A DNA stretch of 64,000 nt from Cognatundibacterium aquatile (GTDB taxonomy: Bacteria > Pseudomonadota > Gammaproteobacteria > Burkholderiales > Burkholderiaceae_D), in NCBI RefSeq assembly GCF_014699135.1, contig NZ_JACOFT010000002.1, positions 62,001 through 126,000 on the forward strand, written 5' to 3'. Below the pieces are notes generated by a model. That model did not search any database. It was not told where the DNA came from and worked only from the letters and a program-made list of their open reading frames with translations. Shown here piece after piece: positions 47,717 to 56,177 of the stretch (position 1 is its first letter; the number at the start of each line of letters is the position of its first letter). A program made the position numbers and the translations under genes.

Positions 47717-49435
47717 ATGAAGACTTTCGATCCTCAAGCTATGTACTCCGAATGGATGTCACAGTTGGGAAGTCAGGCACCTTGGCAGGATTGGGTTCAG
47801 CCAGTAAGGGCTATGGCGGAAATGCCGGTATCAGATGTGTTAAAAGATATCGGTGCGAAGATAGATCCGGCGGCGCTGGCACGCTTGCAGAATGAATACA
47901 TGCAGGAGTTCGGGCGTTTGTGGCAGGATTTCGCTTTGTCGAAATTGCCGGAATTGAACGATAAGCGTTTTTCCGCAACGGACTGGCATAATCATGCGAT
48001 GCACTCTTACAGTGCTGCCAGCTATTTGTTGAATGCACGGTTTCTGATGGCAATTGCTGAGGCAGTTGAAGCTCCGCAAAAAATCAAACAAAAAATTAGT
48101 TTTGCGGTGCAGCAAATGATTGATGCGATGTCTCCAGCCAATTTCCTGGTTACAAACCCCGAGGCGCAGTCAAAGCTTATCGAAAGCAAAGGGGAAAGTC
48201 TGGCCCGGGGCATCAGTCAGATGCTCGCTGATATGCAAAAGGGGCGCATATCGCAGACGGACGAGTCTGCGTTTGAAGTGGGTAAAAACGTAGCAACAAC
48301 GGCAGGTAAAGTGGTTTTTGAAAACCGTTTATTTCAGTTGATTCAATATACCCCTCTGACGAAAACAGTTCATCAGCGCCCATTGCTGATGATTCCGCCT
48401 TGTATTAATAAATATTACATTCTTGATCTGCAACCAGAGAACTCGCTGGTACGCTATGCCGTTGAGCAAGGGCACACGGTATTTCTGGTTTCGTGGGCCA
48501 ACCCTGATGGGTCTATGTCTGAAGTGACATGGGATGACTACATTGAAGACGGTGCAATCAAGGCTTTTGAGGTCGTACGCGCCATCAGTAAACAGGAAAA
48601 GGTTAATGCCTTTGGTTTTTGCGTCGGTGGCACGATTATTTCTACGGCTTTGGCGGTGTTGGCGGCACGTGGAGTTCATCCCGCAAGCAGCCTCACGTTG
48701 TTGACGACCTTACTGGACTTTTCAGACACGGGTGTGCTGGACGTGTTTGTGGACGAGGTACAGGTTGCGTTGCGCGAGCAAAGTATCGGGCGGAAAGGCA
48801 TTATGCCGGGTCGTGATCTGGCTAGTACTTTTTCAAGCTTACGTGCGAATGATCTGGTTTGGAGCTATGTGCAGTCGAATTATCTGAAAGGGGAGGCGCC
48901 GCCGCCGTTCGATCTTTTGTATTGGAATGCCGATAGTACTAATTTACCGGGGCCTATGTTTTGCTGGTATCTGAGAAATACTTATCTGGAAAATAAATTA
49001 CGACAAACCAGTGAGTTGACCGTTGCAGGTAATCAGGTTTCTCTCGGAACGATTGATGCGCCTGTATTTGTGTACGGTTCCCGTGAGGATCACATCGTTC
49101 CCTGGAAGGCCGCTTTTGCATCGCTGAATATATTGAATCCAGAGCACAAAGAGCGAAATATGTTTGTGCTTGGCGCTTCTGGCCATATCGCCGGCGTCAT
49201 CAATCCTCCGGCAAAGAAAAAACGCAGCTATTGGTTTAATCCGGTTGCAACTGAGAGCGCTGATGCCTGGTTTTCCGGCGCAGTTGAACATCAAGGTAGT
49301 TGGTGGCCGGTATGGTCAGAATTTCTGGCAAAACATGGCGGGAAAATGGTAAAGGCACCTGTAAAACCGGGAAATGCAGAATATACGGAAATCGAAGCAG
49401 CCCCCGGACGCTACGTCAAAGTCAGAGCAAATTAG
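47717..49435 (+). CDS. phaC: class I polyhydroxyalkanoate synthase PhaC
   Basis: A 572-residue PHA synthase with the catalytic Cys302 in the lipase-box-like GFCVGGT, Asp in YGSREDHIVPWK and His in ASGHIAGVINPP. It polymerises 3-hydroxyacyl-CoA of short chain length into PHB granules. CAGGAG lies six bases before the ATG. phaB follows 49 bp after the stop; phaA (ketothiolase) is not between them, so the thiolase is elsewhere. Confidence 0.95.
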   Translation: MKTFDPQAMYSEWMSQLGSQAPWQDWVQPVRAMAEMPVSDVLKDIGAKIDPAALARLQNEYMQEFGRLWQDFALSKLPELNDKRFSATDWHNHAMHSYSAASYLLNARFLMAIAEAVEAPQKIKQKISFAVQQMIDAMSPANFLVTNPEAQSKLIESKGESLARGISQMLADMQKGRISQTDESAFEVGKNVATTAGKVVFENRLFQLIQYTPLTKTVHQRPLLMIPPCINKYYILDLQPENSLVRYAVEQGHTVFLVSWANPDGSMSEVTWDDYIEDGAIKAFEVVRAISKQEKVNAFGFCVGGTIISTALAVLAARGVHPASSLTLLTTLLDFSDTGVLDVFVDEVQVALREQSIGRKGIMPGRDLASTFSSLRANDLVWSYVQSNYLKGEAPPPFDLLYWNADSTNLPGPMFCWYLRNTYLENKLRQTSELTVAGNQVSLGTIDAPVFVYGSREDHIVPWKAAFASLNILNPEHKERNMFVLGASGHIAGVINPPAKKKRSYWFNPVATESADAWFSGAVEHQGSWWPVWSEFLAKHGGKMVKAPVKPGNAEYTEIEAAPGRYVKVRAN

Positions 49436-49484
49436 TGTAATGGTGGATATTTCTGCAGTTTAAATTTAAAACAGGAGAAAAAGT

Positions 49485-50225
49485 ATGGCGAAACGTGTTG
49501 CGTACGTAACAGGTGGTATGGGTGGAATCGGGACTCCAATTTGCAGACGTTTGTGCAAAGAAGGCTATACCGTCATCGCAGGTTGTGGCCCGAACTCTCC
49601 TCGCAAGGATAAATGGCTCGCCGATATGCGTGCCGAGGGGCTGGACATTCATGCTTCAGAGGGGAACGTTTCAGATTGGGAATCAACCAAAGCTGCTTTT
49701 GATAAAGTTAAGGCAGAAGTTGGTGAAATTGATGTGTTGGTGAATAACGCCGGTATTACCCGTGATGGTCAGTTCCGGAAAATGAGCAAGGCCGATTGGG
49801 ATGCCGTGATGGATACCAACTTGAACTCGTTGTTCAACGTCACCAAGCAAGTCATTGAAGGTATGGTTGATCGTGGCTGGGGTCGGATTATTAATATCTC
49901 TTCGGTCAATGGGCAGAAAGGGCAGTTTGGTCAGACTAATTATTCCACCGCGAAAGCTGGTATCCATGGATTTACGATGGCGCTGGCGCAGGAAGTTGCG
50001 ACCAAAGGTGTGACGGTTAATACTGTCTCTCCAGGTTATGTCGGTACGGATATGGTGAAGGCGATTCGACCTGATGTGCTTGAAAAAATCGTTTCCGGCA
50101 TCCCGGTAAAACGTCTGGCCGAACCGGAAGAAATCGCTTCTATTGTCGCCTGGATCGCATCGGATGAAGGTGGATATGCAACGGGATCTGACTTCTCGAT
50201 TAATGGTGGTTTGCATATGGGATAA
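49485..50225 (+). CDS. phaB: acetoacetyl-CoA reductase PhaB
   Basis: A 246-residue short-chain dehydrogenase with YVTGGMGGIGTPICRRL (cofactor motif), NNAG, the catalytic Ser-Tyr-Lys (SSVNGQKGQFGQTNYSTAK), and the C-terminal block NGGLHMG. It makes (R)-3-hydroxybutyryl-CoA with NADPH for PhaC. It has a good ribosome-binding site AGGAG. A terminator lies 85 bp downstream. Confidence 0.95.
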   Translation: MAKRVAYVTGGMGGIGTPICRRLCKEGYTVIAGCGPNSPRKDKWLADMRAEGLDIHASEGNVSDWESTKAAFDKVKAEVGEIDVLVNNAGITRDGQFRKMSKADWDAVMDTNLNSLFNVTKQVIEGMVDRGWGRIINISSVNGQKGQFGQTNYSTAKAGIHGFTMALAQEVATKGVTVNTVSPGYVGTDMVKAIRPDVLEKIVSGIPVKRLAEPEEIASIVAWIASDEGGYATGSDFSINGGLHMG

Positions 50226-50309
50226 GAGTGACGCCAGTGGTCACTGTTGTTTGTTGTTCGATGTCAATTTAAACAAGTTTGCTACTGTTTTTTTACTGCA
50301 ATGCGGTAG

Positions 50310-50353
50310 AATATGCTCACCAAAGTAAGGATTTTGGTGGGCATATTTTTTTT
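50310..50353 (+). terminator. phaCB terminator
   Basis: A 15-bp stem (AATATGCTCACCAAA with TTTGGTGGGCATATT, one T-G) around GTAAGGAT, then six T. It ends the phaC-phaB unit before phaR. Confidence 0.9.
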
Positions 50354-50521
50354 GCCAATTTAAAAAACAACGTTAAAAATAGCGATAAAAAGGGGACAAT
50401 CAAATTGCTGTACTCAATGGCATAAGAGTGCATGCGTTTGTTTGAGTGAGTCTTGGTTTTATTTAGTCGAAACTTGATTTCGCGATGAAGCCGGATGTGT
50501 AAGTTATCGATTGAGATTTCA

Positions 50522-51079
50522 ATGAATAGCGCAAAAAAATCAACACAGCATCTGATTAAAAAATATCCGAATCGCCGTCTCTACGATACGCAAACGAGTA
50601 GTTACATTACCTTGGTGGATGTAAAGCAGTTTGTGCTTGAAAACGACGATTTCGCCGTGGTTGATGCTAAAACGGGTGAAGATCTGACGCGTAGTATTTT
50701 GCTGCAGATTATTCTCGAAGAAGAGGCCGGTGGCTCACCTATGTTTTCCAGCGTTGTGTTATCCCAGATCATTCGTTACTACGGTCATGCCATGCAGGGA
50801 ATGATGGGTAATTATCTTGAAAAAAACGTGCAGGCATTCATTGATATTCAGAATAAACTGGCTGAAAATTCCAAAGGAATCTACGAAGGTAAGCCGTTCA
50901 GCCCTGAAATGTGGACGCAATTCATGAATGTCCAGGGGCCGATGATGCAAGGCATGATGGGTAATTACATCGATCAAAGTAAAAATCTGTTCGTACAAAT
51001 GCAGGAGCAGATGCAAAATCAGGCTAAAAATATATTCAATGTTTTTCCGTTTAACCCGGAAGATGTGAATAAAAAGTAA
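50522..51079 (+). CDS. phaR: polyhydroxyalkanoate synthesis repressor PhaR
   Basis: A 185-residue PhaR. The N-terminal DNA-binding region LIKKYPNRRLYDTQTSSYITL is followed by the PHB-accumulation regulatory domain, then two repeats of a Met-rich block (MQGMMGNYLEKN and MQGMMGNYIDQS), as in family members that bind PHB granules. It represses phasin and PHA genes until granules form. ATG 50522 is chosen because it matches relatives; an upstream in-frame start exists. Confidence 0.92.
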   Translation: MNSAKKSTQHLIKKYPNRRLYDTQTSSYITLVDVKQFVLENDDFAVVDAKTGEDLTRSILLQIILEEEAGGSPMFSSVVLSQIIRYYGHAMQGMMGNYLEKNVQAFIDIQNKLAENSKGIYEGKPFSPEMWTQFMNVQGPMMQGMMGNYIDQSKNLFVQMQEQMQNQAKNIFNVFPFNPEDVNKK

Positions 51080-51157
51080 GCAGGCATTTTAATTACGACA
51101 GCTTAAGCCTCTGATTTTTCAGGAATTTTCATCCTAAGCTGGGCAAGAAAAGGTGGT

Positions 51158-51195
51158 AAAGGGTACAATGGCGGATTCGCTTTTGTACCCTTTTT
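51158..51195 (+). terminator. terminator-like hairpin before rimO
   Basis: AAAGGGTACAA / TTGTACCCTTT (11 bp), 14-base loop, then TTGTT. It lies 78 bp after phaR and 18 bp before rimO, so it either ends phaR or attenuates rimO. The T-run is short. Confidence 0.7.
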
Positions 51196-51212
51196 GTTAT
51201 CTACGCATCGTT

Positions 51213-52595
51213 ATGTCCATTACTGAAATACGCCGTCCCGAAGTCACGAACTCCCCTAAAGTTGGATTTGTCTCCCTCGGTTGCCCGAAGGCACTGGTTG
51301 ATTCTGAACAAATCCTGACCCAGCTTCGTGCTGAAGGATATGAAACCGCGAAATCTTATGATGGAGCCGATCTGGTCATCGTCAATACCTGCGGATTTAT
51401 TGATGCGGCGGTTCAGGAGTCTCTTGATGCCATCGGTGAAGCTTTGGCTGAAAACGGTAAGGTGATTGTTACTGGTTGCCTAGGTGCGAAGAAGGACGCG
51501 GACGGCAACGACATGATTCAGTCTATTCACCCCAAAGTTCTCGAAGTGACCGGGCCGCACGCCTTGAGTGAGGTAATGACTGCAGTCCATAAGCATTTAC
51601 CTAAGCCGCACGAGCCATTCATTGATCTGGTGCCGGCGCAAGGCGTGAAGCTGACCCCTAAGCATTTTGCTTATCTCAAGATTTCTGAAGGTTGTAATCA
51701 TCGCTGCAGTTTCTGCATTATTCCTTCTATGCGTGGTGATCTGGTGTCGCGTCCAATCGCGGATGTGATGCTGGAAGCAGAAAACCTGTTCAAAGCTGGT
51801 GTGAAAGAGTTATTGGTTATTTCGCAGGATACCAGTGCCTATGGCGTGGACGTGAAGTTTCGCACCGGCTTCTGGAACGGCAAACCAGTCAAAACACACA
51901 TGACGCAACTGGTCGAGGCGCTCGGTGAACTCGCGAAGCAATACGATGCATGGGTACGTCTGCATTATGTCTATCCTTATCCGCACGTGGATCAGATTAT
52001 CCCATTCATGAACAATGGCCATGTTTTGCCTTATCTGGATGTGCCACTGCAACATGCACACCCCGATGTGCTGAAACGGATGAAGCGCCCAGCCAGTGGC
52101 GAAAAAAATATAGAACGTATCAAGGCCTGGCGCGAGATGTGTCCGGAAATCACGATACGCTCGACCTTTATCGCTGGTTTTCCCGGTGAGACGGAAGAAG
52201 AATTTGAATACCTTCTGGATTTTTTGAAAGAAGCAGAAATCGACCGACTTGGTTGTTTTGCGTATTCACCGGTGGAAGGTGCAACAGCGAACGAATTAGC
52301 CAATCAATTACCAGATGATGTTCGCGAAGATCGTCGCCGTCGTGTGATGGAGTTGCAGGAAGAAATTTCTAAAAAACGTTTGCAGGCGAAAATTGGTAAA
52401 ACGGTGCGCGTATTGATAGATTCTCTTGATCGTAGTGGTGGCGTCGGCCGCTCGTCTGCGGATGCGCCGGAAATTGACGGTGTTGTTTACGTCAAGCCGC
52501 CATTTGAGCCGCACCGCAAGCTGAAGGTGGGAGAATTCGTTAACGTCACTATTACCGCAGCGGATGCGCATGACTTGTGGGGTGAGGCAGTTTGA
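51213..52595 (+). CDS. rimO: ribosomal protein uS12 methylthiotransferase RimO
   Basis: A 460-residue radical-SAM enzyme. The N-terminal MTTase domain has Cys in [10 protein letters not shown] and the following [10 protein letters not shown] and TGCLGA. The radical-SAM motif is CNHRCSFC, and there is a C-terminal TRAM domain. It methylthiolates Asp89 of S12. ATG 51213 gives the family N-terminus ([10 protein letters not shown]); upstream codons belong to the leader hairpin. The stop overlaps the next ATG (TGATG). Confidence 0.95.
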   Translation: MSITEIRRPEVTNSPKVGFVSLGCPKALVDSEQILTQLRAEGYETAKSYDGADLVIVNTCGFIDAAVQESLDAIGEALAENGKVIVTGCLGAKKDADGNDMIQSIHPKVLEVTGPHALSEVMTAVHKHLPKPHEPFIDLVPAQGVKLTPKHFAYLKISEGCNHRCSFCIIPSMRGDLVSRPIADVMLEAENLFKAGVKELLVISQDTSAYGVDVKFRTGFWNGKPVKTHMTQLVEALGELAKQYDAWVRLHYVYPYPHVDQIIPFMNNGHVLPYLDVPLQHAHPDVLKRMKRPASGEKNIERIKAWREMCPEITIRSTFIAGFPGETEEEFEYLLDFLKEAEIDRLGCFAYSPVEGATANELANQLPDDVREDRRRRVMELQEEISKKRLQAKIGKTVRVLIDSLDRSGGVGRSSADAPEIDGVVYVKPPFEPHRKLKVGEFVNVTITAADAHDLWGEAV

Positions 52596-53032
52596 TGAGG
52601 TGGATGTTGTCGGTCAGACTATCGCTGATTGTTTGCTTGTGTATAGGGACAGTCCAGGCGCAGGAGCTGCAAACTGGTAGTGCGATGTCGAATCCTGTGT
52701 TTGCCAGAGCCATAGAGTTGCGTGGACAATTGGGTGCTAAGCAGGTGCGTATGCATTTGCAACCGAAAACCGAAGATCGCGACAGTGTTGAAGGTAGTTA
52801 TGTCGTTGTCGCAGGTGCGCAGCAAAGTCAGAAAATTTTGCTTGCCGGGGAGGTGACCGCAGACAGGCTGAGTATGGAAGAATCGGTGGATGGTACGGAT
52901 GTTTCCGGTCAATGGGATGGTGATCTTCAAGGGCAAACTGTGCGTGGCATCTGGTTATCCGCCGATGGCAATGTCCGGCAGGATTTTACGTTAGAGATAG
53001 TGAATACTGATCCACAGAAAACGAAGAAGTGA
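52595..53032 (+). CDS. exported protein, unknown function
   Basis: A 145-residue protein with a signal peptide (cut likely after VQA near residue 23) and a small beta-rich domain (GQLGAKQVRMHLQPK, EGSYVVVAGAQQ). It has no cysteines after the signal. No family was recognised. It is translated together with rimO. A similar small exported gene after rimO is not known to me from relatives. Confidence 0.65.
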   Translation: MRWMLSVRLSLIVCLCIGTVQAQELQTGSAMSNPVFARAIELRGQLGAKQVRMHLQPKTEDRDSVEGSYVVVAGAQQSQKILLAGEVTADRLSMEESVDGTDVSGQWDGDLQGQTVRGIWLSADGNVRQDFTLEIVNTDPQKTKK

Positions 53033-53045
53033 CGCAGCAAGAAAT

Positions 53046-53074
53046 AAAAAAAGGCGCATACAGCGCCTTTTTTT
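53046..53074. terminator. bidirectional terminator
   Basis: AAAAAAAGGCGC / GCGCCTTTTTTT (12 bp), loop ATACA. It ends the rimO unit and, on the minus strand, the binding-protein gene at 53125. Confidence 0.9.
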
Positions 53075-53124
53075 ATACAGATAGTATCCGCAAACCTGAG
53101 CGGCAAATATGCCGCATGTTTATG

Positions 53125-54009
53125 CTACCTGACGGGAACATACCAAAGTTTTGCATCGTTCACTGGTGTATTTTTGGGAAGCAGCGGGTTGCTCAGACGT
53201 ATAACGTTGCGTCCTTTTAAATTCAGCTTTTCGATTGCATCTTGATGGTATTTATTGAAGATCGCATCGAAGCTGCCATCTTTTTGCATGATGCGTAAGC
53301 CGGTTTCCACTCTGTCCCGTATCGCAGTATCTTGTTTGTTGAAGAAAAAATAGTAGGGAAACGGATAGTAAATCAGCAGATTCTTTTCTATGCTCAGTTC
53401 TGGATTACGTTCTTTATTTTTTTCGTACTCGGTCAGAATTTCGCCAATACCACGCGGGAATCCATCGAAACGATTGGCGGTCAGCATTTTGAAAAGCTGG
53501 GAATATTTTCCCTGTATAACCCTGATGCCGTAGTTCTCATAGATTGCATTGTCATTCCAGTCCACGCCCTGACCAAGGCTTACTTTTTTCAGGTCTTCCG
53601 GCGTCTTTATCTGATCAAATTTTGGCTGATTTTCTTTGTTGATCAGAAGAACGCGATAGCCGAGCAAGCCTTTGCGCAAAGGGAAGCGTATCGTCGCAAA
53701 ACGCTGTTCCAACTCGATCGAGGTTGGATTCCACGTGACATTAATGTTATGTTCGTTTTTTTCCAGTTCTTGTAATACCCGTTTTTTTGGCATGATTTGC
53801 GCGTCTGGAAGACACTCATAATCACCGTATCGTGAGCGGGTTTTTTCCAGTGCAGTACACAGAATTTCAATCACGTCATTAAAACGCGTTTCATTCTGAA
53901 CTTCGCCGGCAGAATAGATGACCCGGGTGATCGCTGCCTGGGTCAAGACTGGAATCAGAATCAGATATACGAGTAAGCTACTACGGAGTATTAAAAGGAG
54001 GACATTCAT
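53125..54009 (-). CDS. family 3-like periplasmic solute-binding protein
   Basis: A 294-residue exported protein with a signal peptide (hydrophobic 5-24, cut near AAI/TQA). It resembles amino-acid binding proteins (SBP family 3): KGLLGYRVLLI, LKKVSLGQGVDWNDN, and a C-terminal RDRVETGLRIMQKDGSFDAIFNKYH. No transport genes (permease or ATPase) are adjacent, so it may be a sensor or have other use. Confidence 0.7.
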   Translation of the reverse strand: MNVLLLILRSSLLVYLILIPVLTQAAITRVIYSAGEVQNETRFNDVIEILCTALEKTRSRYGDYECLPDAQIMPKKRVLQELEKNEHNINVTWNPTSIELEQRFATIRFPLRKGLLGYRVLLINKENQPKFDQIKTPEDLKKVSLGQGVDWNDNAIYENYGIRVIQGKYSQLFKMLTANRFDGFPRGIGEILTEYEKNKERNPELSIEKNLLIYYPFPYYFFFNKQDTAIRDRVETGLRIMQKDGSFDAIFNKYHQDAIEKLNLKGRNVIRLSNPLLPKNTPVNDAKLWYVPVR

Positions 54010-54470
54010 CTCATTGCAAATACGGGTGTGTACGTTCGTTTTAGTGTGGCGTAGTCAATGATTGATATGGCCGCATTTTTTGCGTCTGCTGGTCGGACAG
54101 ATACAAGGGCAAAAATAGCGATGTCCTCTTGGATACAAAGGCGTCATTCTAATCGACTTTTATTACAGGAAATTTATGTTGGACCGCAATCATGCTGGTT
54201 TTTGCCGCGTTGAAACGATGTTTTACAAAATTACCATGATGTTCTGTTTTTGATGGGGGGATGATTGCTGCCGATCGGTGTCAGTTGTGCTGATGATGCA
54301 GATAACTGGCCGGTAAAATCTGGTTTTGATAGATACTCCCCCATTTTTTTAAGTAAATGTATGAAATCTCCTTGTCGAATATTGGGCTCTCAATATACTG
54401 GGGGGAGTATATTCTTCGTACAGATGTGTGCTGGGATGTTTTGATATTGCTGAATCAATCAAGGTGTTAT
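54010..54470. other. 461-bp gap upstream of metC
   Basis: No convincing gene. A 49-codon open frame (54058-54207) lacks a ribosome-binding site. The right part carries a long inverted pair: ATACTCCCCC (54333-54342) and GGGGGAGTAT (54401-54410). Between them is ATATTG...CAATAT (54379-54396). This could be an operator or a leader structure for metC. The TATA-like region near 54355 is not a clear promoter. Confidence 0.45.
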
Positions 54471-55661
54471 ATGACAAAAAAAGAAGCTCAGATCTCTGGT
54501 GTTGCTACCCGTGCGATTCATAGTGCTTATACAGCGCCAGATGGTTTCGGTGCGTTTCCTGTAGCGATTCATCACGCGTCGACAGTATTGTTTGACAGTG
54601 TCGCTGCGATGAGATCACGCAGTTGGCAGGATAAATCCTCGTACACCTATGGTCTGCATGGCACACCAACCAGTTTTACCCTTGAGGCGCGTTTAGCAGA
54701 AATAGAGCAGGGCAATCATTGCCTGTTAGTGCCGAGTGGGCTGGCGGCAATCACGCTGATAGATCTGGCATTGCTGAAAAGCGGTGACGATGTATTGATT
54801 CCGGATAACGTCTATAACCCGAATCGCGATCTGGCGAATTGGCTGAGTCAGAATTATGGTATCAGCGCACGCTTTTATGATCCGTTGATTGGCGCTGGCA
54901 TTGCTGAGTTGATTCAGGAAAATACCCGCCTGATCTGGACCGAAGCACCGGGTTCGGTATCGATGGAAGTGCCTGATATTCCGGCGATCTGTGCTGCTGC
55001 ACACGCCCGGGGAGTTTTGGTGGCGCTCGATAACACCTGGTCTGCGGGTATCGCCTTTCCGGCGTTTGCACATGGCGTGGATATCATCATGCAGGCGCTG
55101 ACGAAATACTAAAGTGGTGGCTCGGATGTGTTAATGGGTGCAGTCATCACCAAAGACAAAGCACTCAATACGCGTTTGCAGCTTGCGCACATGCGCCTGG
55201 GCTTTGGTGTGGGCATGGATGATGTGTATCTGGTATTGCGTAATTTACCCAGCCTGAAATTGCGTTTTGAGGCGCATGATCGCAGTGCGCGTGAAGTCGC
55301 TGCCTGGCTGGCCCAACGTTCGGAGATTGGCAAGGTGCTGCATCCTGCTTTTCCGGATTGCCCCGGACATGAGGTTTGGAAGCGCGATTTCAGTGGAGCA
55401 GGTGGCTTGTTCTCAGTGCTGTTTGATGAGGGTTATACCGAGCAGCAAACGGATCGTTTTGTCGATAGTCTGAACTTATTCAAGATTGGTTTCAGCTGGG
55501 GCGGTGCGCACAGCCTGTGCCTGCCTTACCGCATAGAACAGATGCGGGATCGCTGGCAGTCCAGAGGTATTCTGGTGCGCTTTAATATCGGCCTGGAAGA
55601 GCCGGCAGATTTGATCGCCGACATTGAGCAGGCGTTGGTGGAAATGAAAAAAGCTGCCTGA
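54471..55661 (+). pseudogene. metC: cystathionine beta-lyase metC, interrupted by an in-frame stop
   Basis: A full-length frame (397 codons) of the Cys/Met-metabolism PLP family, broken by a single TAA at 55110-55112. The N-terminal part (213 codons) ends at ALTKY, where Lys212 would hold PLP. The same frame goes on after the stop with SGGSDVLMGAV, which is the normal next stretch in the family, through to the true stop at 55661. So a single base change (for example CAA to TAA) is the simplest explanation; there is no frameshift. Either this strain has lost the gene recently, or it is a sequencing error. The ribosome-binding site AAGG is six bases before the ATG. The C-terminal piece has a GTG at 55128 but no good ribosome-binding site. 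Confidence 0.85.
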
Positions 55662-55679
55662 AATAAGGCAGCTTTTTTT
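55647..55679 (+). terminator. metC terminator
   Basis: AAGCTGCCT / AGGCAGCTT (9 bp), loop GAAATA, then five more T after the stem. It overlaps the last codons and stop of metC. It is intact, which suggests that the gene decayed only recently. Confidence 0.9.
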
Positions 55680-55733
55680 ACTCGGCAATCAATACAGAAA
55701 ATAAATGGATTGATGCAGAGACGAGCAACTAAA

Positions 55734-55943
55734 TTATTTGCTGCTGGCAGCGGCATCGCTGGCTGGAGCAGGGGCAGCAACGGGTGCAGGTGTAGTGGCT
55801 TCGGCGCTGGCGGATGCGGAGTGAACTTCGGTTGGATTATGACCGGCCGCTTCGCCCTGCATATCAACTTTGTCGCCAGCTTTGAAGATTAAAAACAGTG
55901 CTGCTGCGGCAAAAATAATAAAGCCGACGAGAATTTTCCACAT
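55734..55943 (-). CDS. small membrane protein with Ala/Pro-rich tail
   Basis: A 69-residue protein with one N-terminal helix (about 3-22, KILVGFIIFAAAALFLIF) and a low-complexity Ala/Ser/Thr/Pro tail. It has a good start with GGAG upstream (AGGAGACAACT before the ATG on the minus strand). Not recognised as a family; similar short proteins occur in Oxalobacteraceae. Function unknown. Confidence 0.65.
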   Translation of the reverse strand: MWKILVGFIIFAAAALFLIFKAGDKVDMQGEAAGHNPTEVHSASASAEATTPAPVAAPAPASDAAASSK

Positions 55944-56098
55944 AGTTGTCTCCTGAAAGAATTTAAAACTGTTTTAGTATCTGATTGTTTGAATGCCGTC
56001 TGCGACACGGCAGATGTAATTCAAGCATAGCGTTACATTAAACGGGCTGGCTTACAACTTCCTTGCAATCATACTCAAGCTTCAAGATTGTCAGGCAA

Positions 56099-56171
56099 AA
56101 AAATGGGGTGCATTCCAGAAGGAGTGCACCCCATTTTTATTTCACAATGCCGCTGTTTTGACAGCGGCATT
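56099..56171 (-). terminator. tandem hairpins ending acnA
   Basis: Two hairpins beyond acnA on the minus strand. The first (56146-56171) is AATGCCGCTGT / ACAGCGGCATT (11 bp, 4-base loop) without a T-run. The second (56099-56138) is a 14-bp stem with TGGGGTGCA and TGCACCCCA, followed by seven T, and is a strong rho-independent terminator. Confidence 0.9.
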
Positions 56172-56177
56172 GATGCA

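Noticed and set aside
54058-54207. A 49-codon ATG frame between the binding-protein gene and metC
   Set aside because: No ribosome-binding site, no hydrophobic or conserved pattern.
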